Below are positions 1 to 6,700 of a stretch of 64,000 nucleotides of DNA, in pieces (position 1 is the stretch's first letter; every line of letters starts with the position of its first letter). The stretch lies in the NCBI GenBank assembly GCA_039818945.1, contig JBCBSZ010000019.1, positions 1 through 64,000 of the forward strand, read 5' to 3'. The notes under the pieces were generated by a model, which saw nothing but the letters and a program-made list of their open reading frames with translations, ran no database searches and was not told the DNA's origin. The translations under genes and the position numbers were made by a program. The stretch is from JBCBSZ01 sp039818945. GTDB lineage: Bacteria > Actinomycetota > Acidimicrobiia > Acidimicrobiales > Poriferisodalaceae.

Positions 1-144
1 GGGTCGGAGTCGGCCATCCGCGGGCACTCGCAGGGCCCGCAGGTCGTCACGCTCCCCGAGCGCTGGCTCGACGATCGTCTCGATGCGGAGCAGCTGGGCG
101 AGGACGCCGCCTACCGGGGTCGGGGAGCGCTGGCGAACGGATGA
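1..144 (+). CDS. C-terminal end of a gene, possibly enolase (partial)
   Basis: An open frame runs from base 1 to a TGA at 142-144 and encodes the last 47 residues of a protein that starts outside the window. Its final residues (LGEDAAYRGRGAL) resemble the usual enolase tail (ELGxxAxYxGRxAF). In actinobacteria enolase normally lies directly upstream of the ftsB-like gene found next. The preceding residues do not clearly match the enolase KYNQLLRIEE segment, so the identity is a guess from synteny and the tail. The stop overlaps the next start (ATGA), suggesting translational coupling. Confidence 0.4.
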   Translation, partial: GSESAIRGHSQGPQVVTLPERWLDDRLDAEQLGEDAAYRGRGALANG

Positions 145-542
145 CCGGCACGGCGACGATCGATCCGCCCGAGCAGGAGTCCACCGAGCGCGAGCCGCGC
201 TGGCGGTGGGCTCGCTTCGCGCTGCCAATCGCCGTCACCCTCGTCCTCCTGACCGTCCTGGTCGTGGCCGTGTTCCCGACCCGACAGCTGCTCGATCAGC
301 GGGCGCAGGTCAACGATGCCCGGGCCGAGCTCGACGACCTCGACGCCGAGCTGGCCGAGGTCGAGGAGCGGGCCGAGACCTTGCGCGATCCCGACGCGGT
401 CGAGCTCATGGCCCGCGACGAGTTCCTGCTCGCGCGGCCGGGCGACGAGCTCTACGTGCTCCGGCCGCCGGTGCGGTCCCAGGCCGAGTTCCCGAACGGG
501 TGGCCGTTCCCGGGTTTCGAACACCTCGTCAACGGTGGTTGA
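141..542 (+). CDS. ftsB: FtsB/DivIC-family septum formation initiator
   Basis: A 133-aa single-pass membrane protein: a basic cytoplasmic N-terminus, one hydrophobic helix at about residues 26-45, then an acidic heptad-rich coiled coil at about 51-82 and a short C-terminal domain with LLARPGDELYVL. This is the layout of FtsB/DivIC, which joins FtsL and FtsQ in the divisome on the outer face of the membrane. The ATG overlaps the upstream stop. In actinobacteria this gene usually sits between eno and DUF501; here DUF501 is displaced to 16344. Family assignment is solid; equivalence to E. coli FtsB is by topology. Confidence 0.85.
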   Translation: MTGTATIDPPEQESTEREPRWRWARFALPIAVTLVLLTVLVVAVFPTRQLLDQRAQVNDARAELDDLDAELAEVEERAETLRDPDAVELMARDEFLLARPGDELYVLRPPVRSQAEFPNGWPFPGFEHLVNGG

Positions 543-1529
543 GTGTCGTCCGTGACAGCGGCGGCACCGATCGAGGTCGAGGGGCTCGAGCGCAGCTTCG
601 GCGACGTGCACGCCGTGCGCGGTGTCGATCTCGTGGTCGAACAGGGTGAGATCTACGGCTTCCTCGGTCCCAACGGGGCCGGGAAGTCCACGACGGTCCG
701 GATGCTCACGACGCTCCTCGCCCCGACGGCCGGTCGGGCCCGGGTCGCCGGGTACGACGTGGTGCGCGAGGCGGGCCGGGTCCGCGCCGCCATCGGTGTG
801 GCGCTCCAGGACGCCGCGATCGACCCGCTGATGACCGGGCGCGAGCTGCTCAAGCTGCAGTCGGTGCTGCACGGCATCCCGAACCGCGAGGCCAAGGAGC
901 GCTGCGAACGACTCCTCGACCGGGTCGGCCTCACCGCGGCGGGCGATCGGCGGGTGGGGACCTACTCGGGCGGCATGCGCCGTCGGCTCGACCTCGCCCT
1001 GTCGCTCGTGCACGAGCCGAGCGTGCTCTTCCTCGACGAGCCCACCACCGGGCTCGACCCCACGAGCCGCATGGCGCTCTGGGAGGAGGTCCAGCGCCTC
1101 AACCGCGAGCTCGGCACGACGATCTTCCTCACGACCCAGTACCTGGAGGAGGCCGACCAGCTCGCCGGCCGGATCGGCATCATCGACCAGGGGACGATCG
1201 TCGAGACGGGGAGCCCGGCGGCGCTCAAGGCCGCGATCGGGTCGCCGACGCTGCGCTTCGACGTGCACGAGGACGACCGCGCCGCCATCGAGTCGGTGCT
1301 GGAGTCATTCGGCGAGCAGCGGCCGGCCCGGTCCGGCCGGGTCGCCATCGGACTCGAGGGCGGCAGCGCCCGGCTCGCCGACGTCATCCGAGCCCTCGAC
1401 GAGCGGGGTCTGCACATCCACCGGATGGAGCTCGACGAGCCCAGCCTCGACGACGTGTTCGCCGAGGCCACCGGACGCCGCCTCGAGGGCGCCTCCGAGG
1501 AGGCGCCGGCCGGGGCGGGGGAGGGGTGA
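543..1529 (+). CDS. DrrA-family ABC transporter ATP-binding protein
   Basis: A 328-aa ABC ATPase with all core motifs: Walker A GPNGAGKST (42-50), Q-loop Gln near 89, signature YSGGMRRR (141-148), Walker B LFLDEPTTG (162-170). The switch region reads TTQYLEEAD, with Gln where most ABC proteins have His; this is characteristic of the daunorubicin-resistance (DrrA) branch. A C-terminal extension of about 100 residues follows. The GTG start abuts the ftsB stop with no gap, and the gene overlaps the first permease by 4 bp, so ATPase and two permeases form one operon. It should power export of a hydrophobic compound or lipid; the substrate is unknown. Confidence 0.9.
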   Translation: MSSVTAAAPIEVEGLERSFGDVHAVRGVDLVVEQGEIYGFLGPNGAGKSTTVRMLTTLLAPTAGRARVAGYDVVREAGRVRAAIGVALQDAAIDPLMTGRELLKLQSVLHGIPNREAKERCERLLDRVGLTAAGDRRVGTYSGGMRRRLDLALSLVHEPSVLFLDEPTTGLDPTSRMALWEEVQRLNRELGTTIFLTTQYLEEADQLAGRIGIIDQGTIVETGSPAALKAAIGSPTLRFDVHEDDRAAIESVLESFGEQRPARSGRVAIGLEGGSARLADVIRALDERGLHIHRMELDEPSLDDVFAEATGRRLEGASEEAPAGAGEG

Positions 1530-2326
1530 CCGCCGTCCTCGGAGCGCTGCGACGGGGCGGCTGGTGGACGTCGAGCCGGGCGCTGGCCGGCCGGTCGGTC
1601 CGCGGGGTGCTCCGCCAGCCGCAGTCGTTCGTGCCGGGTCTGGCGTTCCCGCTGTTCTTCACCGCCGTCAACGCCGCGGCCCTCGACCGGGCCCGGATGC
1701 TCGACGGGTTCCCCGAGGTCGACAGCTATCTCACGTTCCTGCTGCCCGCCACGTTGATGCAGGGGATCATGTTCTCGGCCACGACGGCGGGCAACGACGT
1801 CGCGTTGGACATCCAGAACGGCTTCTTCGACCGCCTCGTCTCCTCACCGGTCCCACGCCTCAGCCTGCTGCTCGGCCGCCTCGCCGGCATCGCCCTGTAC
1901 GGCTTCGGGCTCGCGATCGTCTTCACGGCGCTGCTGGTGGTCTTCGGTGCGACCGTCGAGGCCGGCCTCCTCGGCGTGGTGGTCCTCGCGATCACCTCGT
2001 CGCTGGTCGCGATCGCGATCGGTGCGTTCTCGATGGCCATCGGCTTCCGGAAGGGCTCGGTCGAGGAGGTGCAGGGCTACTTCCCGATCTTCTTCACGCT
2101 GGTCTTCCTCTCGTCGGCCTTCTTCCCGCCCCAGCTCACCGGGGGCTGGTTCGAGACGATCGCCGGGCTGAACCCGGTCTCCTGGATGGTCAACGGGCTC
2201 CGGGCGCTGGTCATCACCGGCTGGGAGTGGCAGGGCGCAGCGCTCGCGCTCGGCACGGCCGCGGGCCTCGCCGCGCTGCTGGTCGCCGTGGCCGGCCTCG
2301 GGCTGCGAGCGAGGTTGCGGCAGTGA
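1526..2326 (+). CDS. ABC-2 type transporter permease (DrrB-like), first copy
   Basis: A 266-aa integral membrane protein with about six hydrophobic segments. It has ABC-2 permease hallmarks: an N-terminal LAGRSVRGVLRQPQSFVPGLAFPLFF segment (cited in part), a cytoplasmic loop with GNDVALDIQNGFFDRLVSSPV, and a late LNPVSWMVNGLRAL stretch. The GTG start overlaps the ATPase stop and its own stop overlaps the second permease, so the three are translationally coupled. It probably forms the transmembrane channel as a heterodimer with the next gene product. Confidence 0.85.
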   Translation: MTAVLGALRRGGWWTSSRALAGRSVRGVLRQPQSFVPGLAFPLFFTAVNAAALDRARMLDGFPEVDSYLTFLLPATLMQGIMFSATTAGNDVALDIQNGFFDRLVSSPVPRLSLLLGRLAGIALYGFGLAIVFTALLVVFGATVEAGLLGVVVLAITSSLVAIAIGAFSMAIGFRKGSVEEVQGYFPIFFTLVFLSSAFFPPQLTGGWFETIAGLNPVSWMVNGLRALVITGWEWQGAALALGTAAGLAALLVAVAGLGLRARLRQ

Positions 2327-3102
2327 GCGGGGTCGCGCTCTGGTGGCGCTCGACGATGATCATCTGGTGGCGCGGCAACCTCCGCACGGTCCGCTTCCCC
2401 GGGCTCGTGGTGTCGGTCGCCTTCTTCCCGCTGTTCTTCCTCATCGCGTACACCGGGCTGTTCCCGAGCCTCACCGACATCCCGACCTTCCCGACCGACA
2501 GCTTCATCAGCTGGTTGCTGCCCTTCACGCTGATCCAGGGCGCGGCGTTCTCGGGGCTCGGGGCTGGCTTCAGCGCCGGCAACGACATCGACTCCGGCTT
2601 CCAGGACCGGCTGTTGATGATGCCGGCGCACCGCAGCGCCATCCTCGTGGGCACGATCCTGATGGCGCTCAGCCGGGCCGTCGGGATCGGCGTCCCCGTC
2701 TACCTCGTCGGCGTCGCCATCGGGGCCGACGTCACCGGCGGCGTGCTCGGGGTGATCTGCCTCGCGATCGCCGTGATCGGGACGTCGGTGATCTCGTCCT
2801 GCTTCGCCCTCGGGGTGATGTACCGGGCCCAGGACCAGCGCGTCGCGCCGCTGTTCCAGGTGGCGATCTTCATGACCCTGTTCACGTCGACGGCCCAGGT
2901 ACCGCTGTCGATCTCCACCGGCTGGCTCCACACGATCGCCCGCATCAACCCGGTCACCAACATCCTCGAGCTCGCCCGGCAGGCGAGCCTGCCCGAGGGC
3001 TGGTCGTGGGGCACCACGTGGCCCGGGCTGGTCGCGCTGGCTGCCTGCGGCGCCGTGCTCGGGACCTTCGCCTTCACCGGGTTGCGGCGTCTCACCCCCT
3101 GA
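2323..3102 (+). CDS. ABC-2 type transporter permease (DrrB-like), second copy
   Basis: A 259-aa paralogue of the preceding permease. It shares the ABC-2 layout, including AGNDIDSGFQDRLLMMPAHR in the loop and INPVTNILELAR near the end, with six predicted membrane segments. The GTG at 2323 overlaps the previous TGA; open frame further upstream is a shadow of the first permease. Having two permeases and one ATPase suggests an A2BC transporter in which the two membrane subunits differ. Confidence 0.85.
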   Translation: MSGVALWWRSTMIIWWRGNLRTVRFPGLVVSVAFFPLFFLIAYTGLFPSLTDIPTFPTDSFISWLLPFTLIQGAAFSGLGAGFSAGNDIDSGFQDRLLMMPAHRSAILVGTILMALSRAVGIGVPVYLVGVAIGADVTGGVLGVICLAIAVIGTSVISSCFALGVMYRAQDQRVAPLFQVAIFMTLFTSTAQVPLSISTGWLHTIARINPVTNILELARQASLPEGWSWGTTWPGLVALAACGAVLGTFAFTGLRRLTP

Positions 3103-3187
3103 TCGCGATCCCCCGGCCGTGACGTTCGACACGACCCTCCCGGGATGGGGCATGATGACGCCGGACACGACTCGAAGGGGGATCGCC

Positions 3188-3664
3188 TTGCAGGTGACCA
3201 TCACCGTCAACGGGGTGGAGCACACGAACGACGTGGAGCCGCGCACGCTCCTCGTGCAGTACGTGCGCGACACGCTCCGGTTGACCGGAACCAACATCGG
3301 CTGCGACACGTCGTCGTGCGGGGCGTGCACGCTCCACGTGGACGGCGAGGCCGTGAAGTCCTGCACCATGCTCGCCGTGCAGGCCGACGGCCGGTCGGTC
3401 ACCACGATCGAGGGCCTCGCCCCCTCCGAGGACCAGCTCCACCCGATGCAGGAGGCGTTCCGCCAGGAGCACGGCCTGCAGTGCGGCTACTGCACGCCGG
3501 GCATGGTCATGGCGGCGGTGTCGCTGCTCGACGAGAACCCGTCGCCCACCGAGCACGAGGTCCGCGAGGGGCTCGAGGGCAACCTGTGCCGCTGCACCGG
3601 CTACCACAACATCGTGAAGTCGGTGCTCGCTGCGGCCGAGGCCAACACGGGAGCGTCGGCATGA
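3188..3664 (+). CDS. coxS: CO dehydrogenase-type small subunit, 2x[2Fe-2S] (orphan locus)
   Basis: A 158-aa iron-sulfur subunit of the xanthine oxidase/CO dehydrogenase family. A plant-type [2Fe-2S] site uses Cys39, Cys44, Cys47 and Cys59 (GCDTSSCGAC...SC); a second helical [2Fe-2S] site uses Cys99, Cys102, Cys134 and Cys136 (CGYC...CRC). It passes electrons from the Mo site to FAD. The TTG at 3188 is chosen because AAGGGG lies 7-10 nt upstream and the residues align with the paralogue at 33354; ATG codons further upstream add a non-homologous leader. The motifs CTMxAVQA and LLxENPSPTE resemble form I CoxS. It overlaps coxM by 4 bp, but no large subunit follows. Confidence 0.85.
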   Translation: MQVTITVNGVEHTNDVEPRTLLVQYVRDTLRLTGTNIGCDTSSCGACTLHVDGEAVKSCTMLAVQADGRSVTTIEGLAPSEDQLHPMQEAFRQEHGLQCGYCTPGMVMAAVSLLDENPSPTEHEVREGLEGNLCRCTGYHNIVKSVLAAAEANTGASA

Positions 3665-4482
3665 TCCCCGCCGCCTTCGACTTCGTCCGGGCCGAGAGCG
3701 CCGAGCACGCGATCCAGCTCCTCGGCGAGCACGGCGACGAGGCCAAGCTCATGGCCGGCGGCCACTCCCTGCTGCCGATGATGAAGCTGCGCCTGGCCGT
3801 TCCGTCGGTCATCGTCGACATCGACCGCCTCAGCGATCTGTCCTACGTCCGCGACGGTGGCGATCACATCGCCATCGGTGCCATGACCCGCCACCGCGAC
3901 ATCGAGACCAACTCGTTGCTCGCCGAGCAGTGCCCGATGCTGGCCCACGTGGCCGGCAAGGTCGGCGATCCCCAGGTGCGCCACCGGGGCACGATCGGCG
4001 GCTCGATCGCCCACAGCGACCCGGCCTCCGATCTGCCGGCGGCGGCCTTGGCGCTCGGCGCCACGCTCGTGGCCCAGGGCCCCGACGGCACGCGCGAGAT
4101 CCCGATCGACGAGTTCTTCACCGGCTACTTCGAGTCCGCGCTCACCGAGACCGAGCTGCTCACCGAGGTGCGCGTGCCCAAGGTCCCCGGCGCCGGTTGG
4201 AACTACCAGAAGTTCAACCGCCGGGCCCAGGACTGGGCGATCGTCGGCGTCGCCGCCGTGCGCAACGGCACGACCGGCGTGGCCCTGGTGAACATGGGGT
4301 CGACCCCGCTGCGGGCCACGGCCGTCGAGGAGGCCCTCGACGGCGGTGCGTCGATCGACGACGCCGCCGCGATGGCCGCCGAGGGCACCGAGGCCCCGAC
4401 CGACCTGAACGCCTCGCCCGAGTACCGCGAGCATCTCGCTCGCGTGCTCACCAAGCGGGCGCTGGAGGCCGCCTCCGGCTGA
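3661..4482 (+). CDS. coxM: CO dehydrogenase-type medium (FAD) subunit (orphan locus)
   Basis: A 273-aa FAD-binding subunit of the molybdenum hydroxylase family. It shows the two FAD motifs AGGHSLLP (32-39) and TIGGS (111-115), followed by the C-terminal CO_deh_flav_C region ending in EYREHLARVLTKRAL. It accepts electrons from the Fe-S subunit and passes them to quinone or another acceptor. The ATG overlaps the coxS stop. The operon ends here at a strong hairpin without coxL, so this pair must either partner a large subunit encoded elsewhere or serve the CoxL at 33839. Confidence 0.85.
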   Translation: MIPAAFDFVRAESAEHAIQLLGEHGDEAKLMAGGHSLLPMMKLRLAVPSVIVDIDRLSDLSYVRDGGDHIAIGAMTRHRDIETNSLLAEQCPMLAHVAGKVGDPQVRHRGTIGGSIAHSDPASDLPAAALALGATLVAQGPDGTREIPIDEFFTGYFESALTETELLTEVRVPKVPGAGWNYQKFNRRAQDWAIVGVAAVRNGTTGVALVNMGSTPLRATAVEEALDGGASIDDAAAMAAEGTEAPTDLNASPEYREHLARVLTKRALEAASG

Positions 4483-4503
4483 GTCACCGGTTCCGGACGC
4501 GAC

Positions 4504-4535
4504 CGAGGCCCGCCTCCTCACGGGGGCGGGCCTCG
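4504..4535. terminator. Strong hairpin between convergent coxM and phoX
   Basis: Perfect 11-bp stem CGAGGCCCGCC / GGCGGGCCTCG (4504-4514 with 4525-4535) and a 10-nt loop, 21 bp past the coxM stop. There is no T-tract, as often seen in high-GC actinobacteria. It could serve both converging transcripts. Confidence 0.75.
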
Positions 4536-4586
4536 TCGCGTGTGGGGCCTGGAGAGGGAGTCAGGCCCCCATGCGTGTCGGTGAGA

Positions 4587-4727
4587 TCAGGTGCCCACGC
4601 GGGGTGTGGTGGTGTCCTTGGTGATCACCAGCATCAGGTGCCCACGCGGGGTGTGGCCGTGTCCTTGGTGATCACCTTGGTCAGGTGCCCACGCGGAACT
4701 TGTCGTCCTTGGTGATCACCAGGGTCG
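4587..4727. repeat. Three 47-bp tandem units, the last being the 3' end of phoX
   Basis: Units begin at 4587, 4634 and 4681, each opening TCAGGTGCCCACGCGG and closing TCCTTGGTGATCACC, an exact 47-bp period. Units 1 and 2 are near identical. Unit 3 is the real C-terminal coding sequence of phoX (minus-strand codons for VITKD, RVGT and stop), with a slightly shorter middle. A decayed fourth copy may start near 4561 (TCAGGCCCCCATGCG). The repeats look like tandem duplications of the gene end. Confidence 0.9.
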
Positions 4728-6582
4728 CCGGGCGGGGGCGGGTGCCGTCGGGCCACGAGCTCTCGAGCGTCGGGTCCTCGGGGGTGCCGTCCGAGCCGGG
4801 GTGCTGGACGTTGACGAACAGCGTCCGCCGGTCCGGCGTCGAGACCACGCCGGTGATCTCGCAGCCGGGGACGCCGGTGAGGAAGCGCTTGATCTCACCG
4901 GTGTCGGGATCGGCGGCGAGCATCTGGTCGTTGCTCTCCACCGGCTGGCCGCCGTCGGTCTGGATCCACAGGCGGCCGTCGGCGTCGAACCACAGCCCGT
5001 CGGGGGAGCCGAAGGCGGCATCGGCCGGGATCGTCGAACCGTCGACACCGTCGCCGGGGCCGGCGAGCAGGAACAGATCCCACGTGAACGGGGCGTCGGA
5101 GGCGTTGTCACCACCGGCCTCCGACCAACGGATGATGTGGCCCCACTCGTTCGGGCCCCGCGGGTTGGCGGCGTCGGTGTTGTCGGCCTCGCGGCGGGTG
5201 TTGTTCGTGAGGGTGCAGTAGACGTCCTGGGTCTTCGGGTCGACCGCGGTCCACTCGGGCCGGTCCATCGGCGTGGCGCCGAGGAGGTCGGAGGCGAGGC
5301 GGGTCTTCACCAGCACGTCGCCCTGGTCGGCGAAGCCGTTCTCGGCGGTGAGGGGACCCTCGCCGTGCACGAGCGGCAGCCAGACACCGGTGCCGTCATC
5401 GTCGAAGCGGGCCACGTAGAGCGTGCCCTCGTCGAGCGGGCTCACACCGTCGGCGCGCATCCGGCGCCACGGCCGGGCGCTGACGAACTTGTAGATGTAG
5501 TCGAAGCGCTGGTCGTCGCCCATGTAGACGACGGCGTGCTTGCGCGTGCTCTCGGTGACGACCGCGCCTTCGTGCTTCACCCGGCCGAGCGCCGTGCGCT
5601 TCATCGGGGTGGAGTCCGGGTCCATCGGATCGATCTCGACGACCCAGCCGAAGCGGTTCGTCTCGTTCGGGTTGAGGTCGGCCCGGAAGCGCTCGTCGGT
5701 CGAGGCCCACTGGTAGCCGAAGCCGAACTCGCTCACGCCGTAGCGGTCGAAGAGCTCCGCCTGCTCCTCGGTGAGCTCGCCCTCGCCCGAGTTCCAGAAG
5801 TAGCCGTTGAAGTTCTCCTCGCAGGTGAGGTACGTCTTCCACGGCGTCTGGCCGTTGGCGCAGTTGTTCACGGTGCCGATCGGGCTCATGCCCTCGGGGT
5901 CGGCGTCGGTCTGGAGGAGGCGGTTGCCGGCCGCCGGACCGCTGAACGCCATCGGCGTGAGCGGCGAGATCCGGCGGTTCCGCGGCGAGTCGACGATGCT
6001 CCACTCGCCGGTGCGGCGGTTCTGGCTGACCTCGAGCACGGAGACGCCGTGCGCCCACTGCTCCTTGACCGTCTTCTCGGCGGTCCAGTTCTCCTCGCCG
6101 TCCGTGAAGAGCAGGTTCCCGTCGGTGAACTCGTGGTTCATGACGAGCATGCCGTTCTGGGAACCGACGCGGCCGCGGCCCATCGGGAAGAACGACATGC
6201 CGTCGTGGCCCATGCCGATCTGCTGGGACTGCTCCTCGGCGGTGTTCGAGGCGTCGTCGTTCCACTCCGGGCCACCGGGTCGGATCGGGTCGCCCCACTT
6301 GGCGAAGACCTGGACCTTGTAGCCCTCCGGGACCACGATCTCGTCGGCGACCGAGGGGCCGATCGCCTCGAAGCCGAGCAGTCGCCCGGGGTTGCCGCGG
6401 GGGCCGGCCGCCGCCGTGGTGGCGCCCATCACCGAGCCGCCGCCCCCGACGAGGAAGGTCGCCGCCGCCGTGGCGACACCACCGGCGAGGAAGTTGCGTC
6501 GTGTGAGGCTCGCCTCCAGCACCTCACCGAAGGGTCGGTTGCCCGACCGGTTGCAGATCTCGTCGTCGCTCACGTCCGTCAT
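4681..6582 (-). CDS. phoX: PhoX-family alkaline phosphatase, Tat-exported
   Basis: A 633-aa protein of the PhoX (DUF839) family, Ca/Fe-dependent phosphatases that release phosphate from organic esters outside the membrane. The N-terminus has a Tat signal: TRRNFLAGG at about 27-35, then an Ala/Gly-rich hydrophobic stretch. Family landmarks follow in order: GMSFFPMGRG, MNHEFTDG, NNCANGQTPWKTYLTCEEN, GWVVEIDP, KHEGAVV, YMGDDQRFDYIYKFV and FGSPDGLWFDADGRLWIQTDG. A -10 box sits 7 nt before the ATG (leaderless). A lone PHO-box-like site, GGATTCACCTG on the minus strand at 6647-6657, could allow PhoP control. Confidence 0.92.
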   Translation of the reverse strand: MTDVSDDEICNRSGNRPFGEVLEASLTRRNFLAGGVATAAATFLVGGGGSVMGATTAAAGPRGNPGRLLGFEAIGPSVADEIVVPEGYKVQVFAKWGDPIRPGGPEWNDDASNTAEEQSQQIGMGHDGMSFFPMGRGRVGSQNGMLVMNHEFTDGNLLFTDGEENWTAEKTVKEQWAHGVSVLEVSQNRRTGEWSIVDSPRNRRISPLTPMAFSGPAAGNRLLQTDADPEGMSPIGTVNNCANGQTPWKTYLTCEENFNGYFWNSGEGELTEEQAELFDRYGVSEFGFGYQWASTDERFRADLNPNETNRFGWVVEIDPMDPDSTPMKRTALGRVKHEGAVVTESTRKHAVVYMGDDQRFDYIYKFVSARPWRRMRADGVSPLDEGTLYVARFDDDGTGVWLPLVHGEGPLTAENGFADQGDVLVKTRLASDLLGATPMDRPEWTAVDPKTQDVYCTLTNNTRREADNTDAANPRGPNEWGHIIRWSEAGGDNASDAPFTWDLFLLAGPGDGVDGSTIPADAAFGSPDGLWFDADGRLWIQTDGGQPVESNDQMLAADPDTGEIKRFLTGVPGCEITGVVSTPDRRTLFVNVQHPGSDGTPEDPTLESSWPDGTRPRPATLVITKDDKFRVGT

Positions 6583-6589
6583 GGCGGGG

Positions 6590-6595
6590 AACCTA
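6590..6595 (-). promoter_or_regulatory. -10 box of phoX (leaderless)
   Basis: TAGGTT on the minus strand with 7 nt to the phoX ATG, so transcription should begin at or beside the start codon. Confidence 0.6.
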
Positions 6596-6686
6596 GGAAC
6601 GCGGGATGTCGGCCCCCGGTGCGGAAGGTGACGCGACGGCCACGCCCAGGTGAATCCTCCGTCCTCGTTCGTTCATCAGCGGCGCC

Positions 6687-6692
6687 TACGAT
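6687..6692 (+). promoter_or_regulatory. -10 box of the Hsp70-like gene (leaderless)
   Basis: TACGAT followed by 8 nt and then GTG at 6701. The same stretch, TACGATCGGCGCCC, directly precedes the ATG at 56726, which supports GTG 6701 over the ATG at 6650. Confidence 0.6.
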
Positions 6693-6700
6693 CGGCGCCC

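Noticed and set aside
6650..6700. ATG at 6650 as the start of the Hsp70-like gene
   Set aside because: It adds a 17-residue non-homologous leader and would place the -10 box TACGAT inside the gene; GTG 6701 fits the family and promoter.
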